Assembly (NCBI GenBank): GCA_028687035.1
Contig: JAQUAX010000001.1
Location: 310,001-374,000, forward strand
Direction: 5' to 3'
Length of the DNA stretch: 64,000 nt
DNA from: Dechloromonas sp.
GTDB taxonomy: Bacteria; Pseudomonadota; Gammaproteobacteria; Burkholderiales; Rhodocyclaceae
Position 1 is the stretch's first letter; each line of letters begins with the position of its first letter. A program made the position numbers and the translations under genes. The notes under the pieces were generated by a model, which was not told where the DNA came from, ran no database searches, and saw only the letters and a list, made by a program, of their open reading frames with translations. Below, in pieces: positions 42,372 to 52,196 of the stretch.

Positions 42372-44747
42372 ATGGAACAGCTCGTCATTCCCTTCGAAAA
42401 ACTGCGCATGACCGACGTCGACCAGGTCGGCGGCAAGAATTCCTCGCTCGGTGAAATGATCTCGCAGTTGGCCGACACCGGCGTCCGCGTGCCCGGCGGC
42501 TTCGCGACAACGGCCCACGCCTACCGCATCTTCCTGGCCCAGTCCGGCCTCGACGCCAAGATCAACGCGGCGCTCGACGCACTCGACGTCGATGACGTCA
42601 ATGCGCTGGTCAGGACCGGCGCCGAGATCCGTCAGTGGGTGCTCGACACGCCGTTCCCGATGGAACTGACGATCGCGATCACCGAACAGTACCAGCGCCT
42701 GGTCGCCGATTCCGGCGCCGACATGTCGTTCGCCGTGCGCTCGTCGGCCACCGCCGAAGACCTGCCGGACGCGTCCTTCGCCGGCCAGCAGGAAACCTTC
42801 CTGAACATCGTCGGTCTGGAAAACATCATGCACGCGATCAAGGAAGTCTTCGCGTCGCTGTACAACGACCGCGCCATCTCCTACCGCGTGCACAAGGGCT
42901 TCCTGCACGCCGACGTCGCGCTGTCGGCCGGCATCCAGCGCATGGTCCGTTCCGACAAGGGCGCGGCCGGCGTGATGTTCACGCTCGACACCGAATCCGG
43001 TTTCCGCGATGCGGTGTTCGTCACCTCCAGCTACGGCCTCGGCGAAACCGTCGTCCAGGGCGCCGTCAACCCGGACGAGTTCTACGTGCACAAGCCGATG
43101 CTCGAAGCCGGCAAGAAGGCCGTCGTCCGCCGCAACCTCGGCTCCAAGATGATCAAGATGGTGTTCGCCGCCGAGAAGGTCGCCGGCAAGTCGACGATCA
43201 CCATGGATGTCGAAGAGAGCCTGCGTCATCAGTTCTCGATCAACGACGAGGAGGTCATGGAACTGGCCCGCTACGCGCAGATCATCGAGAAGCACTACGG
43301 CCGCCCGATGGACATCGAATGGGGCAAGGACGGCGTCGACGGCAAGCTGTACATCCTGCAGGCCCGTCCGGAAACCGTGCAGTCGCAGGCGACCGCCGGC
43401 AAGCAGGAGAAGTTCAAGCTGAAGTCCTACTCCAAGGTGCTGGCTTCCGGCCGCGCGATCGGCCAGAAGATCGGCGTCGGTCCGGTGCGCATCGTCCATG
43501 ACCCGAAGGAAATGGACAAGGTCCAGCCGGGCGACGTGCTGGTCGCCGACATGACCGACCCGAACTGGGAGCCGGTGATGAAGCGCGCTTCGGCGATCGT
43601 CACCAACCGCGGCGGCCGTACCTGCCACGCGGCGATCATCGCGCGCGAACTGGGCATCCCGGCCATCGTCGGCTGCGGCGACGCGACCGAGACGCTCAAT
43701 GAAGGCGACCTGGTCACCGTGTCCTGCACCGAAGGCGACACCGGCCACGTCTACCGCGGCCGCCTCGACTTCGAAGTCACCACCCGCGACATCTCGGCGA
43801 TGCCGGACGTCCCGGTCAAGGTCATGATGAACGTCGGCAACCCGGAACTCGCCTTCGAGTTCGCGCAGCTGCCGAACGCCGGCGTCGGCCTGGCCCGCGT
43901 CGAGTTCATCATCAACAACGTGATCGGCATCCACCCGAAGGCCATCCTCGACGTCGAGCGCCTACCGGCCTCGAAGCGCGACGAGATCAAGCGCCGCGCC
44001 CGCGGCTACGCCAGCCCCAAGGACTTCTTCGTCGAGAAGCTGGTCGAGGGCGTCGCCACCATCGCCGCCGCCTTCTGGCCGAACCCGGTGATCGTCCGTT
44101 TGTCCGACTTCAAGTCGAACGAATACCGCAAGCTGCTCGGCGGTGAACTCTACGAGCCGGAAGAGGAAAACCCGATGCTCGGCTTCCGTGGCGCCTCGCG
44201 CTACGTCGCGCAGTCCTTCCGCGACTGCTTCGAGATGGAATGCCGCGCGATGAAGCGCGTGCGTGAAGAAATGGGCCTGACCAACGTGCAGCTGATGGTG
44301 CCCTTCGTGCGCACCGTCGGCGAAGGCCAGGCGGTCGTCGACCTGCTGGCCGAACATGGCCTGAAGCAGGGCGAACACGACCTGAAGCTGATCATGATGT
44401 GCGAAATCCCGTCCAACGCGCTGCTGGCCGACGATTTCCTGAAGATCTTCGACGGCTTCTCGATCGGTTCCAACGACCTGACCCAGCTGACGCTGGGCCT
44501 GGACCGCGACTCCGGCCTGGTTGCCAACCTGTTCGACGAGCGCGACCCGGCGGTCAAGATGCTGCTGGCGATGGCGATCTCTGCTGCCAACAAGGCCGGC
44601 AAGTACATCGGCATCTGCGGCCAGGGCCCGTCCGACCACCCGGACCTCGCCGAGTGGCTGATGGACCAGGGGATCTCGTCGATCTCGCTGAACCCGGATA
44701 CCGTCGTCGATACCTGGACGCGCCTGGCAGGGCACAAGAAGGGCTGA
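42372..44747 (+). CDS. ppsA: Phosphoenolpyruvate synthase
   Basis: PpsA converts pyruvate and ATP to PEP, AMP and phosphate, the gateway to gluconeogenesis from lactate or pyruvate. The 791-residue protein has the N-terminal ATP-grasp domain ([31 protein letters not shown]), the phosphohistidine swivel domain with GGRTCHAAI (H419), and a C-terminal PEP-binding barrel including [18 protein letters not shown] and [25 protein letters not shown] precedes the ATG. It is probably cotranscribed with the upstream GntR gene and ends at a strong terminator. Its regulator ppsR is in the same window. Confidence 0.97.
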   Translation: MEQLVIPFEKLRMTDVDQVGGKNSSLGEMISQLADTGVRVPGGFATTAHAYRIFLAQSGLDAKINAALDALDVDDVNALVRTGAEIRQWVLDTPFPMELTIAITEQYQRLVADSGADMSFAVRSSATAEDLPDASFAGQQETFLNIVGLENIMHAIKEVFASLYNDRAISYRVHKGFLHADVALSAGIQRMVRSDKGAAGVMFTLDTESGFRDAVFVTSSYGLGETVVQGAVNPDEFYVHKPMLEAGKKAVVRRNLGSKMIKMVFAAEKVAGKSTITMDVEESLRHQFSINDEEVMELARYAQIIEKHYGRPMDIEWGKDGVDGKLYILQARPETVQSQATAGKQEKFKLKSYSKVLASGRAIGQKIGVGPVRIVHDPKEMDKVQPGDVLVADMTDPNWEPVMKRASAIVTNRGGRTCHAAIIARELGIPAIVGCGDATETLNEGDLVTVSCTEGDTGHVYRGRLDFEVTTRDISAMPDVPVKVMMNVGNPELAFEFAQLPNAGVGLARVEFIINNVIGIHPKAILDVERLPASKRDEIKRRARGYASPKDFFVEKLVEGVATIAAAFWPNPVIVRLSDFKSNEYRKLLGGELYEPEEENPMLGFRGASRYVAQSFRDCFEMECRAMKRVREEMGLTNVQLMVPFVRTVGEGQAVVDLLAEHGLKQGEHDLKLIMMCEIPSNALLADDFLKIFDGFSIGSNDLTQLTLGLDRDSGLVANLFDERDPAVKMLLAMAISAANKAGKYIGICGQGPSDHPDLAEWLMDQGISSISLNPDTVVDTWTRLAGHKKG

Positions 44748-44785
44748 TCGTCGCGGTAGATGCAACAAAAATGCAATAAGTGAAA

Positions 44786-44814
44786 AAGACCGGGTTTTGC
44801 CCGGTCTTTTTTTT
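44786..44814 (+). terminator. Intrinsic terminator after ppsA
   Basis: AAGACCGGG (44786-44794) pairs with CCCGGTCTT (44800-44808) around TTTTG and runs into eight consecutive T residues. This is the strongest terminator in the window and closes the gntR-ppsA unit. Confidence 0.9.
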
Positions 44815-44936
44815 CATTTGCACCTTGGCTTAAACCCACCTAGGTCATGGGTGTTTTTGGGATTACAATGCCGCGCTGCAGGCGGAAAAAATACAAAAAC
44901 TACTGATTTGGCCATCGGAAAACAGGTCGTCGGGCA

Positions 44937-45575
44937 ATGAAACACAAAACACATCTGAGGCATGACAAAGCGTTCGATATGCCGGCGTTGCGGCAGCGAA
45001 TGCTGGATATCCTGGGGAAGGACAGGGAGCTTTACCCCTTCGGCCTGGAAAGCAAGTTTCCGCATGTCTTTGCGAATATCGTCCATCTCTGGGGATCGCC
45101 CGAGATGGAACCCTATTTCCAGAGCCTGATGGTTGCCGATCGTCCTGGCCGGCAGGGCTTTCCGGCCGACGCGGCGCTCGAGATCCTGCGCCTGTCGCTG
45201 GCCCACGGCACGCTGAATCCGGCTGCCGAGGCCGACAAGTATGCCTGGGCGTCGGCCAGCGACCAGGAGTTCAAGGAATTTCTCGACCGCCGCCACCACG
45301 GCGAGCGGCGTCAGCACATCGAGCCGCCGCTGACGGTCACCGAGCGTCGCGTCGAGCCGCGGCGGACTGAAGATGCTGCCCGTCCGACGGCCAGCGCCGC
45401 CGAGCGCGAAGCCTTCCGGCAGTCGCTGATCGCCGGCTTCGTCCGCTGGATTCAGGCCAACGACCTGCTGAAGCGCCTGCCGCCGAACGAGTTGCGCGAC
45501 GCCTTCGCGGTCGCGCTGCGCCAGGTCCTGCACGAGCAGGAGCCGGGCGACCTGCCGCCGATCAGCTGGGACTGA
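44937..45575 (+). CDS. Hypothetical protein, unknown function
   Basis: I do not recognise this 212-residue soluble protein. It begins MKHKTHLRHDKAFDMPALRQRM, has no signal peptide or membrane segment, and has a charged middle (about residues 118-150; many His, Arg and Glu, including DRRHHGERRQH) between two helical portions. The C-terminal part (about 155-212, FVRWIQANDLLKRLPPNEL) is the most ordered looking. Codon use and third-position GC agree with neighbours, supporting a real gene. It stands alone between the ppsA terminator and a convergent Mth938-like gene. Confidence 0.7.
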   Translation: MKHKTHLRHDKAFDMPALRQRMLDILGKDRELYPFGLESKFPHVFANIVHLWGSPEMEPYFQSLMVADRPGRQGFPADAALEILRLSLAHGTLNPAAEADKYAWASASDQEFKEFLDRRHHGERRQHIEPPLTVTERRVEPRRTEDAARPTASAAEREAFRQSLIAGFVRWIQANDLLKRLPPNELRDAFAVALRQVLHEQEPGDLPPISWD

Positions 45576-45581
45576 CCCGGC

Positions 45582-45956
45582 TCAGCGGTCGAACAGCAGT
45601 GCCGCGGCGACCTGGCGGCCTTCGCTGGCGAGGATGTTGTAGGTGCGGCAGGCGGCCTGCAGGTCCATGACCTCGAGGCCGATGCCGGCCGGCGCGAAGG
45701 GCCGCATCAGCGCCCCGGCCGGAAAGCGCAGCCGGTTGCCGGTACCGAGCAGCACGATTTCGACGCCCAGACCGAGCAGCGTCTGCATGTCGGCTTCGCC
45801 CAGTGTCTCGACGGTCGCGGTCGACCAGCCCGGACGCAGCGAATCGGGCAGCAGGATCAGGTTTTGTTCGTATTTTTCGTGGTTGACCGCGACATAGCCT
45901 TCCCCGTAGGCGGTGAACAGGTTGATGCCGGCGGTATTCGAGATGTGGAGTTTCAC
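45582..45956 (-). CDS. Mth938/NDUFAF3-like domain protein (DUF498)
   Basis: This 124-residue protein matches the small Mth938-like fold: GYVAVNHEKYEQNLILLPD near the middle and LGVEIVLLGTGNRLRFP followed by GIGLEVMDLQAACRTYNILASEGRQ, which is the family core. Its role in bacteria is unclear; mitochondrial relatives assist complex I assembly. The GTG at 45956 (MKLHISN) has GGAAG upstream and fits the family start better than a TTG 28 codons further up. It is divergent from the aminotransferase gene. Confidence 0.78.
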   Translation of the reverse strand: MKLHISNTAGINLFTAYGEGYVAVNHEKYEQNLILLPDSLRPGWSTATVETLGEADMQTLLGLGVEIVLLGTGNRLRFPAGALMRPFAPAGIGLEVMDLQAACRTYNILASEGRQVAAALLFDR

Positions 45957-46054
45957 AGCGTCTGCTTCCGGTAAGGCCCGCCGAAATTGCGGTGCACCAT
46001 GCGATAAAGTAGGATTATACCTTTGGCCGAAAGCCGCCAAGCCGGAAGCTCCGC

Positions 46055-47302
46055 ATGAAACACGTCAAGAAATCCGCCAAACTCGCCAACGTCTGCTACG
46101 ACATCCGCGGCCCCGTGCTGCAGAAGGCCAAGCAGATGGAGGAAGAGGGCCACAAGATCATCAAGCTGAACATCGGCAACCTCGCCGCGTTCGGCTTCGA
46201 TTCGCCGGAAGAAATCCAGCAGGACATCATCCGCAACCTGCCGAACGCGGCCGGCTACACCGATTCGAAGGGCATCTTCAACGCGCGTAAGGCGATCATG
46301 CATTACACGCAGCAGAAGGGCATCAAGGGCATCACGCTGGAGGACATCTACGTCGGCAACGGCGTGTCCGAGCTGATCGTCATGGCGATGAACGCGCTGC
46401 TCGACGCCGGCGACGAAGTGCTGGTGCCGGCCCCGGACTACCCGCTGTGGACGGCGGCGATCAGCCTTTCCGGCGGCACGCCGGTGCATTACCTGTGCGA
46501 CGAGTCGAACGGCTGGCTGCCGGACATGCACGACATCCGCAAGAAGATCACCAAGCACACCAAGGCGATCGTCATCATCAACCCGAACAACCCGACCGGT
46601 GCGCTGTATCCGGACGAGGTGCTGCTCGAAATCATCCAGGTCGCCCGCGAACATCACCTGACCATCTACGCCGACGAGGTGTACGACAAGGTGCTGTACG
46701 ACGACGAGAAGCACACCTCGATCGCCTCGCTGGCCGACGACCTGCTGATGATCACCTTCAACGGCCTGTCGAAGAACTACCGTTCCTGCGGCTACCGCGC
46801 CGGCTGGCTGGTCGTTTCCGGCGACAAGCGCCATGCCAGGGACTACATCGAGGGCCTCGACATGCTGGCCTCGATGCGGCTGTGCGCCAACGCGCCCGGC
46901 CAGCACGGCATCCAGACCGCGCTCGGCGGCTACCAGAGCATCGACGACCTGGTCCGCGAGGGCGGCCGCCTGCGCCGCCAGCGCGACATCGCGCACGAGC
47001 TGATCACCGCGATTCCCGGCGTCACCTGCGTCAAGCCGAAGGCCACGCTGTACATGTTCCCGAGGCTCGACCCGAAGATCTACCCGATCAAGGACGACCA
47101 GGCATTCATCGCCGAACTGCTGCAGGAGGTCAAGGTGCTGCTGGTCCAGGGCACCGGCTTCAACTGGCCGCATCCGGATCATTTCCGCCTGGTCTTCCTG
47201 CCGCACGAGGACGACCTCAAGGAAGCGGTCGGCCGCATCGCGCGCTTCCTCGAGTCCTACCGCAAACGTCACAACACCAACCATCTCATCAATAAAGACT
47301 GA
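46055..47302 (+). CDS. alaA: Alanine-type aminotransferase (AlaA-like)
   Basis: The 415-residue class I/II PLP aminotransferase would interconvert alanine and pyruvate with glutamate and 2-oxoglutarate. Motifs include KLNIGNLAAFGF, YVGNGVSELIVMAMNALLDAGDE, INPNNPTGALY, YADEVYDKVLY and the PLP-lysine region SKNYRSCGYRAGW. It closely resembles E. coli AlaA (YfbQ). It lies two bases before hom; this alaA-hom pairing is common in betaproteobacteria. Confidence 0.9.
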   Translation: MKHVKKSAKLANVCYDIRGPVLQKAKQMEEEGHKIIKLNIGNLAAFGFDSPEEIQQDIIRNLPNAAGYTDSKGIFNARKAIMHYTQQKGIKGITLEDIYVGNGVSELIVMAMNALLDAGDEVLVPAPDYPLWTAAISLSGGTPVHYLCDESNGWLPDMHDIRKKITKHTKAIVIINPNNPTGALYPDEVLLEIIQVAREHHLTIYADEVYDKVLYDDEKHTSIASLADDLLMITFNGLSKNYRSCGYRAGWLVVSGDKRHARDYIEGLDMLASMRLCANAPGQHGIQTALGGYQSIDDLVREGGRLRRQRDIAHELITAIPGVTCVKPKATLYMFPRLDPKIYPIKDDQAFIAELLQEVKVLLVQGTGFNWPHPDHFRLVFLPHEDDLKEAVGRIARFLESYRKRHNTNHLINKD

Positions 47303-47304
47303 TC

Positions 47305-48615
47305 ATGAAACCCATCAATGTTGGCCTTATCGGCATCGGCACCGTCGGCGGTGGCACCTGGACCGTACTCAAGCGCAATGCGGAGGAAATCACCCGTCGC
47401 GCCGGCCGCCCGATCCGGATTACCGCCGTGGCCGACAGGAATGTGGAACTGGCGAAGCAGGTGACCGGCGGCGAAGCCCGTATCACCGACGATGCCTTCG
47501 CGCTGGTCAATGATCCGGAAATCGACATCATCGTCGAACTGATCGGCGGCTACGGCGTCGCCAAGGATCTGGTGATGCAGGCGATCGCCAACGGCAAGCA
47601 CGTCGTCACCGCCAACAAGGCACTGCTCGCCGTGCATGGCACCGAAATCTTCAATGCCGCCCAGGAAAAGGGCGTCATGGTCGCCTTCGAGGCGGCGGTC
47701 GCCGGCGGCATCCCGGTCATCAAGGCGCTGCGCGAAGGTCTTTCCGCCAACCGCATCGAATGGGCGGCCGGCATCATCAACGGCACGACCAACTTCATCC
47801 TGTCCGAGATGCGCGACAAGGGCCTGTCCTTCGACAGCGTGCTCAAGGAAGCGCAACGCCTGGGCTATGCCGAAGCCGACCCGACCTTCGACATCGAAGG
47901 CGTCGACGCCGCGCACAAGGCGACGCTGATCGCTTCCATCGCCTTCGGCATCCCGGTGCAGTTCGACAAGGCCTACATCGAAGGCATCACCAAGCTCGAA
48001 GCCTCCGACATCAAGTACGCCGAACAGCTCGGCTACCGCATCAAGCTGCTCGGCATCGCCAAGCGCCGCGAAAACGGCGTCGAACTGCGCGTGCACCCGA
48101 CGCTGATCCCGGCCAAGCGCCTGATCGCCAACGTCGAAGGCGCGATGAACGCGGTGCTGGTCAAGGGCGACGCCGTCGGTGCGACGATGTACTACGGCAA
48201 GGGCGCCGGCGCCGAGCCGACCGCCTCGGCCGTGATCGCCGACCTCGTCGACGTCACCCGCCTGGCCACCGCCGACGCGGCGCACCGCGTGCCGCACCTG
48301 GCCTTCCAGCCGGACGCGATGTCCAACCTGCCGATCCTGCCGATGAGCGAGATCGAGACCGGCTACTATCTGCGCCTGCGCGTCGAGGACAAGCCGGGCG
48401 TGCTGGCCGACATCACCCGCATCCTGGCCGACCAGCAGATCTCGATCGACGCCATGCTGCAGCGCGAGCCGGAAGAAGGCGAGGGCGAGACCGACATCAT
48501 CATCCTGACCCACGTCTGCAAGGAAAGCGCCGCCGACGCCGCGATCGCCAAGATCGAAGGCCTGCCCGCGCAAAAGGGCAAGGTCAAGCGCATCCGTCTG
48601 GAAGAGCTGCAGTAA
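47305..48615 (+). CDS. hom: Homoserine dehydrogenase
   Basis: Hom reduces aspartate semialdehyde to homoserine, the branch point to threonine and methionine. The 436-residue protein starts MKPINVGLIGIGTVGGGTW with the NAD(P)-binding glycine motif, contains TANKALLAVHG, the family signature region AAGIINGTTNFILSEM and FDIEGVDAAHKATLIAS, and ends with an ACT domain (about residues 353-430) for feedback control. It follows alaA closely and ends at a terminator; thrC is 7 kb downstream rather than next door. Confidence 0.96.
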   Translation: MKPINVGLIGIGTVGGGTWTVLKRNAEEITRRAGRPIRITAVADRNVELAKQVTGGEARITDDAFALVNDPEIDIIVELIGGYGVAKDLVMQAIANGKHVVTANKALLAVHGTEIFNAAQEKGVMVAFEAAVAGGIPVIKALREGLSANRIEWAAGIINGTTNFILSEMRDKGLSFDSVLKEAQRLGYAEADPTFDIEGVDAAHKATLIASIAFGIPVQFDKAYIEGITKLEASDIKYAEQLGYRIKLLGIAKRRENGVELRVHPTLIPAKRLIANVEGAMNAVLVKGDAVGATMYYGKGAGAEPTASAVIADLVDVTRLATADAAHRVPHLAFQPDAMSNLPILPMSEIETGYYLRLRVEDKPGVLADITRILADQQISIDAMLQREPEEGEGETDIIILTHVCKESAADAAIAKIEGLPAQKGKVKRIRLEELQ

Positions 48616-48637
48616 GCGAGGGCTACTGTCTTGTATC

Positions 48638-48668
48638 AATGCCACCCGCTTACCAGGGTGGCATTTTT
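48638..48668 (+). terminator. Intrinsic terminator after hom
   Basis: AATGCCACCC (48638-48647) pairs with GGGTGGCATT (48656-48665) around eight bases, followed by a T-run. A second small hairpin (GCGAC..GTCGC, 48674-48696) lies just after it, before the rfbB ribosome-binding site. Confidence 0.8.
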
Positions 48669-48724
48669 ATTGGGCGACAAAAGGATCTTTCGTCGCTTGG
48701 CCGCAGTGAAATGAAGGAGTTTAT

Positions 48725-49792
48725 ATGACCATACTCGTCACCGGCGGCGCCGGCTTCATCGGCAGCAATTTCGTCCTGGACTGGCTGGCGCAATCGGCCG
48801 AGCCGGTGATCAACCTGGATGCGCTGACCTACGCCGGCAACCGGCAGAACCTCGTCGCGCTCGACGACGATGCACGGCACATTTTCGTGCATGGCGACAT
48901 CGGCGATTTCGATCGGGTGGCGAAGCTGCTGGCCGAGCATCAGCCGCGGGCGGTGCTCAATTTCGCGGCCGAATCGCACGTCGACCGCAGCATCCACGGT
49001 CCGGAGGATTTCATCCAGACCAACATCGTCGGCACCTTCCGCCTGCTTGAAGCGGTGCGGGCCTACCACGGTCAACTGCCCGCAGCGGCCAAGAACGCCT
49101 TCCGCTTCCTGCATGTGTCGACCGACGAAGTGTATGGCTCGCTCGGCCAGGCCGATCCGGCCTTCCGCGAAACCCACCGCTACGAGCCGAACAGTCCGTA
49201 TTCGGCGAGCAAGGCGGCGAGCGACCACCTGGTGCGGGCCTATCACCATACCTACGGCCTGCCGGTGCTGACCACCAACTGCTCGAACAACTACGGCCCC
49301 TACCATTTCCCGGAGAAGCTGATCCCGCTGGTCATCCACAACGCGCTGGCCGGCAAGCCCCTGCCGATCTACGGCGACGGCCAGCAGATCCGCGACTGGC
49401 TGTACGTCAAGGACCACTGCAGCGCGATCCGCCGGGTGCTCGAAGCCGGCCGGCTGGGCGAAACCTACAATGTCGGCGGCTGGAACGAGAAGGCCAACCT
49501 CGAGGTCGTGCACACGCTGTGCGCCATCCTCGACGAACTGAGCCCGCGTGCCGACGGCCAGTCCTACGCCACGCAGATCACCTTCGTCACCGACCGTCCG
49601 GGCCACGACCGGCGCTACGCGATCGACGCCTCGAAGCTCGAACGCGAACTCGGCTGGAAGCCGGCGGAAACCTTCGAGACCGGCATCCGCAAGACCGTGC
49701 AGTGGTACCTCGACCATCAGGACTGGGTCGCCAACGTTACCAGTGGCGCCTACAAGCAGTGGGTCGGCCAACAGTACGGAGCCGCCGCGTGA
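48725..49792 (+). CDS. rfbB: dTDP-glucose 4,6-dehydratase
   Basis: RfbB (RmlB) is the second enzyme of dTDP-L-rhamnose synthesis. The 355-residue extended SDR has the NAD-binding [31 protein letters not shown], catalytic [10 protein letters not shown], the YxxxK pair in [12 protein letters not shown], and [24 protein letters not shown] lies upstream of the ATG. It heads rfbBDAC, and its stop overlaps rfbD (GTGA). Confidence 0.96.
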   Translation: MTILVTGGAGFIGSNFVLDWLAQSAEPVINLDALTYAGNRQNLVALDDDARHIFVHGDIGDFDRVAKLLAEHQPRAVLNFAAESHVDRSIHGPEDFIQTNIVGTFRLLEAVRAYHGQLPAAAKNAFRFLHVSTDEVYGSLGQADPAFRETHRYEPNSPYSASKAASDHLVRAYHHTYGLPVLTTNCSNNYGPYHFPEKLIPLVIHNALAGKPLPIYGDGQQIRDWLYVKDHCSAIRRVLEAGRLGETYNVGGWNEKANLEVVHTLCAILDELSPRADGQSYATQITFVTDRPGHDRRYAIDASKLERELGWKPAETFETGIRKTVQWYLDHQDWVANVTSGAYKQWVGQQYGAAA

Positions 49793-50676
49793 AATTCCTG
49801 CTGACAGGCAAGAACGGTCAGGTCGGCTTCGAACTGCAACGCGCGCTGGCCCCGCTCGGCGAAGTCGTCGCCGTCGACCGCAGCGCGTGCGACCTGGCCG
49901 ATCCGGACGCGATCCGCGCCCTGATCGCCGGGCTGCGCCCGGACGTCATCGTCAATCCGGCCGCCTACACCGCGGTCGACCGCGCGGAAAGCGACGAAAC
50001 CGCGGCGCACGCGATCAACGCCACCGCCCCCGGCGTGATCGGCGAAGCCGCCCGGGCCATCGGCGCCGTTGTCGTGCATTACTCCACCGACTACGTCTTC
50101 GACGGCTCGGGCGAGGGCGCCTACCGGGAAAGCGATACCCCCAACCCGCAAAGCGTCTACGGCCGGACCAAGCTGGCCGGCGAACAGGCGCTGCAGGCCA
50201 GCGGCGCCGACCATCTGATCTTCCGGACCAGCTGGGTGTTCGGCGCGCACGGTGGCAATTTCGCCAAGACCATGCTGCGCCTGGCCGGCGAACGCGACGT
50301 GCTGAAAGTCGTCGCCGACCAGTACGGCGCCCCGACCCCGGCCGCGCTGCTGGCCGACGCCACCGCGCAGGTGCTCGGCCGCCTGCAGCGGGAAGGGAAG
50401 CGCGGCTTCCCCTTCGGCCTCTACCACCTGGTCGCCGACGGCGTCACCACCTGGCATGCCTACGCCCAGGCCGTCGTTTCGGCCGCCGCGGCCGCCGGCA
50501 AGCCGCTGAAGATCGCGGCGGCCGACATCGAAGCGATCCCGACCTCGGCCTACCCGGTGCCCGCACCGCGCCCGGCCAACTCCCGGCTGAACACCGACCA
50601 ATTCAGACAAGCCTTCGGCTTGCGCCTGCCGCCTTGGGAAGAAGGACTCGTCCACGTGCTGCAGCAGCTCCTTTGA
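49789..50676 (+). CDS. rfbD: dTDP-4-dehydrorhamnose reductase
   Basis: RfbD (RmlD) performs the last, NADPH-dependent step to dTDP-L-rhamnose. The 295-residue protein starts with GTG ([16 protein letters not shown]), has [28 protein letters not shown], the catalytic YGRTKLAGE and [14 protein letters not shown]. The start overlaps the rfbB stop; the frame is open upstream but that portion is antisense-like shadow of rfbB. Confidence 0.95.
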   Translation: MKFLLTGKNGQVGFELQRALAPLGEVVAVDRSACDLADPDAIRALIAGLRPDVIVNPAAYTAVDRAESDETAAHAINATAPGVIGEAARAIGAVVVHYSTDYVFDGSGEGAYRESDTPNPQSVYGRTKLAGEQALQASGADHLIFRTSWVFGAHGGNFAKTMLRLAGERDVLKVVADQYGAPTPAALLADATAQVLGRLQREGKRGFPFGLYHLVADGVTTWHAYAQAVVSAAAAAGKPLKIAAADIEAIPTSAYPVPAPRPANSRLNTDQFRQAFGLRLPPWEEGLVHVLQQLL

Positions 50677-50688
50677 AGGAAACGATTC

Positions 50689-51567
50689 ATGCGTAAAGGC
50701 ATCATCCTCGCCGGCGGCTCCGGCACCCGGCTCTATCCGGTGACACTCGCCGTCTCGAAACAACTCCTGCCGATCCACGACAAGCCGATGATCTACTACC
50801 CGCTGGCCACGCTGATGCTGGCCGGCATCCGGGACATCCTGATCATCTCCACGCCGCAGGACACCCCGCGCTTCACGCAACTGCTCGGTGACGGCAGCCA
50901 GTGGGGCCTGAACCTGCAATACGCCGTGCAGCCCAGCCCGGACGGCCTGGCCCAGGCCTTCGTCATCGGCCGCGACTTCGTCGGCCACGGCGACAGCGCG
51001 CTGGTGCTCGGCGACAACATCTTCTACGGCCACGAATTCGCCAACGACCTCGCCGCGGCCAGCGCGCGGAAGAGTGGCGCCACCGTCTTCGCCTACCACG
51101 TGCACGACCCCGAACGTTACGGCGTCGTCGAATTCGACGACGGCGGCCGGGCGGTCAGCCTCGAAGAGAAGCCGGCACAGCCCAAATCCAACTACGCGGT
51201 GACCGGCCTCTACTTCTACGACAACCAGGTGCTCGACATCGCCCGCGACCTCAAGCCCTCGGCACGCGGCGAACTGGAGATCACCGACGTCAACCGCATC
51301 TACCTGGAACGCAACCAGCTCAACGTCCAGGTCATGGGACGCGGCCATGCCTGGCTGGACACCGGCACCCACGAATCGCTGCTCGACGCCAGCCAGTTCA
51401 TCGCGACGATCGAGAAGCGGCAGGGGCTGAAAGTCGCGTGTCCCGAGGAAATCGCCTTCCGGAAAGGCTGGCTCGACGCGGCCCAGCTCGAAGCGCTGGC
51501 CCGGCCGATGCTGAAGAACCCGTATGGCCAGTACCTGATGGGCCTGCTCAGCGAGAGGGTGTTCTGA
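50689..51567 (+). CDS. rfbA: Glucose-1-phosphate thymidylyltransferase
   Basis: RfbA (RmlA) makes dTDP-glucose from dTTP and glucose 1-phosphate. The 292-residue protein begins [25 protein letters not shown] with the nucleotidyltransferase signature, continues with [46 protein letters not shown] and [23 protein letters not shown] precedes the ATG. Its stop overlaps the rfbC ATG. Confidence 0.97.
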   Translation: MRKGIILAGGSGTRLYPVTLAVSKQLLPIHDKPMIYYPLATLMLAGIRDILIISTPQDTPRFTQLLGDGSQWGLNLQYAVQPSPDGLAQAFVIGRDFVGHGDSALVLGDNIFYGHEFANDLAAASARKSGATVFAYHVHDPERYGVVEFDDGGRAVSLEEKPAQPKSNYAVTGLYFYDNQVLDIARDLKPSARGELEITDVNRIYLERNQLNVQVMGRGHAWLDTGTHESLLDASQFIATIEKRQGLKVACPEEIAFRKGWLDAAQLEALARPMLKNPYGQYLMGLLSERVF

Positions 51568-52112
51568 TGCGCGTGCTGCCTACGGTCATTCCGGAAGTGC
51601 TGGTCATCGAGCCGAAGGTCTTCGGCGACGACCGGGGATTCTTCTTCGAGAGCTTCAACCTCAAGGCCTTTCGCGAAGCGAGCGGGCTGGACGTCGACTT
51701 CGTGCAGGACAACCACTCCAAATCGGCGAAGCACGTGCTGCGCGGGCTGCACTATCAGATCCGTCAAGCCCAGGGCAAGCTGGTGCGGGTGGTGCAGGGC
51801 GAAGTCTTCGATGTCGCGGTGGACCTGAGAAAGAACGCCAAAACCTTCGGCCAGTGGGTGGGCATCCACCTGTCGGCGGAGAACAAGCGGCAGTTCTGGG
51901 TGCCGCCCGGCTTTGCGCACGGCTTTGTGGTGCTCAGCGAGACAGCGGAATTCCTGTACAAGACGACCGACTACTACGCACCCGAGCACGAGCGCTGCAT
52001 CGCGTGGAACGATCCGGACCTCGACATCGACTGGCCGATCGACGGCGAACCCCGGCTGTCGGCCAAGGATGCTGTCGGGACGGCGTTTGCGGCGGCCGAG
52101 TATTTTGCTTGA
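51567..52112 (+). CDS. rfbC: dTDP-4-dehydrorhamnose 3,5-epimerase
   Basis: RfbC (RmlC) epimerises the 4-keto sugar at C3 and C5. The 181-residue cupin protein has FFFESFNLKAFREASG, DNHSKSAKHVLRGLHYQ with the catalytic His, QGEVFDVAVDLRKNAKTFGQW and WVPPGFAHGFVVLSETAEFLYKT in separate stretches. It completes rfbBDAC, so a full dTDP-L-rhamnose pathway is encoded. The ATG overlaps the rfbA stop. Confidence 0.96.
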   Translation: MRVLPTVIPEVLVIEPKVFGDDRGFFFESFNLKAFREASGLDVDFVQDNHSKSAKHVLRGLHYQIRQAQGKLVRVVQGEVFDVAVDLRKNAKTFGQWVGIHLSAENKRQFWVPPGFAHGFVVLSETAEFLYKTTDYYAPEHERCIAWNDPDLDIDWPIDGEPRLSAKDAVGTAFAAAEYFA

Positions 52113-52196
52113 TGCAGGCGGCGCCCGTCTTCGGTTTGCTGCTTCTGCGCGCTGCGCTAGACTGCTGGCCTCCTGAAGCTTCATAGCCGAGTATCC

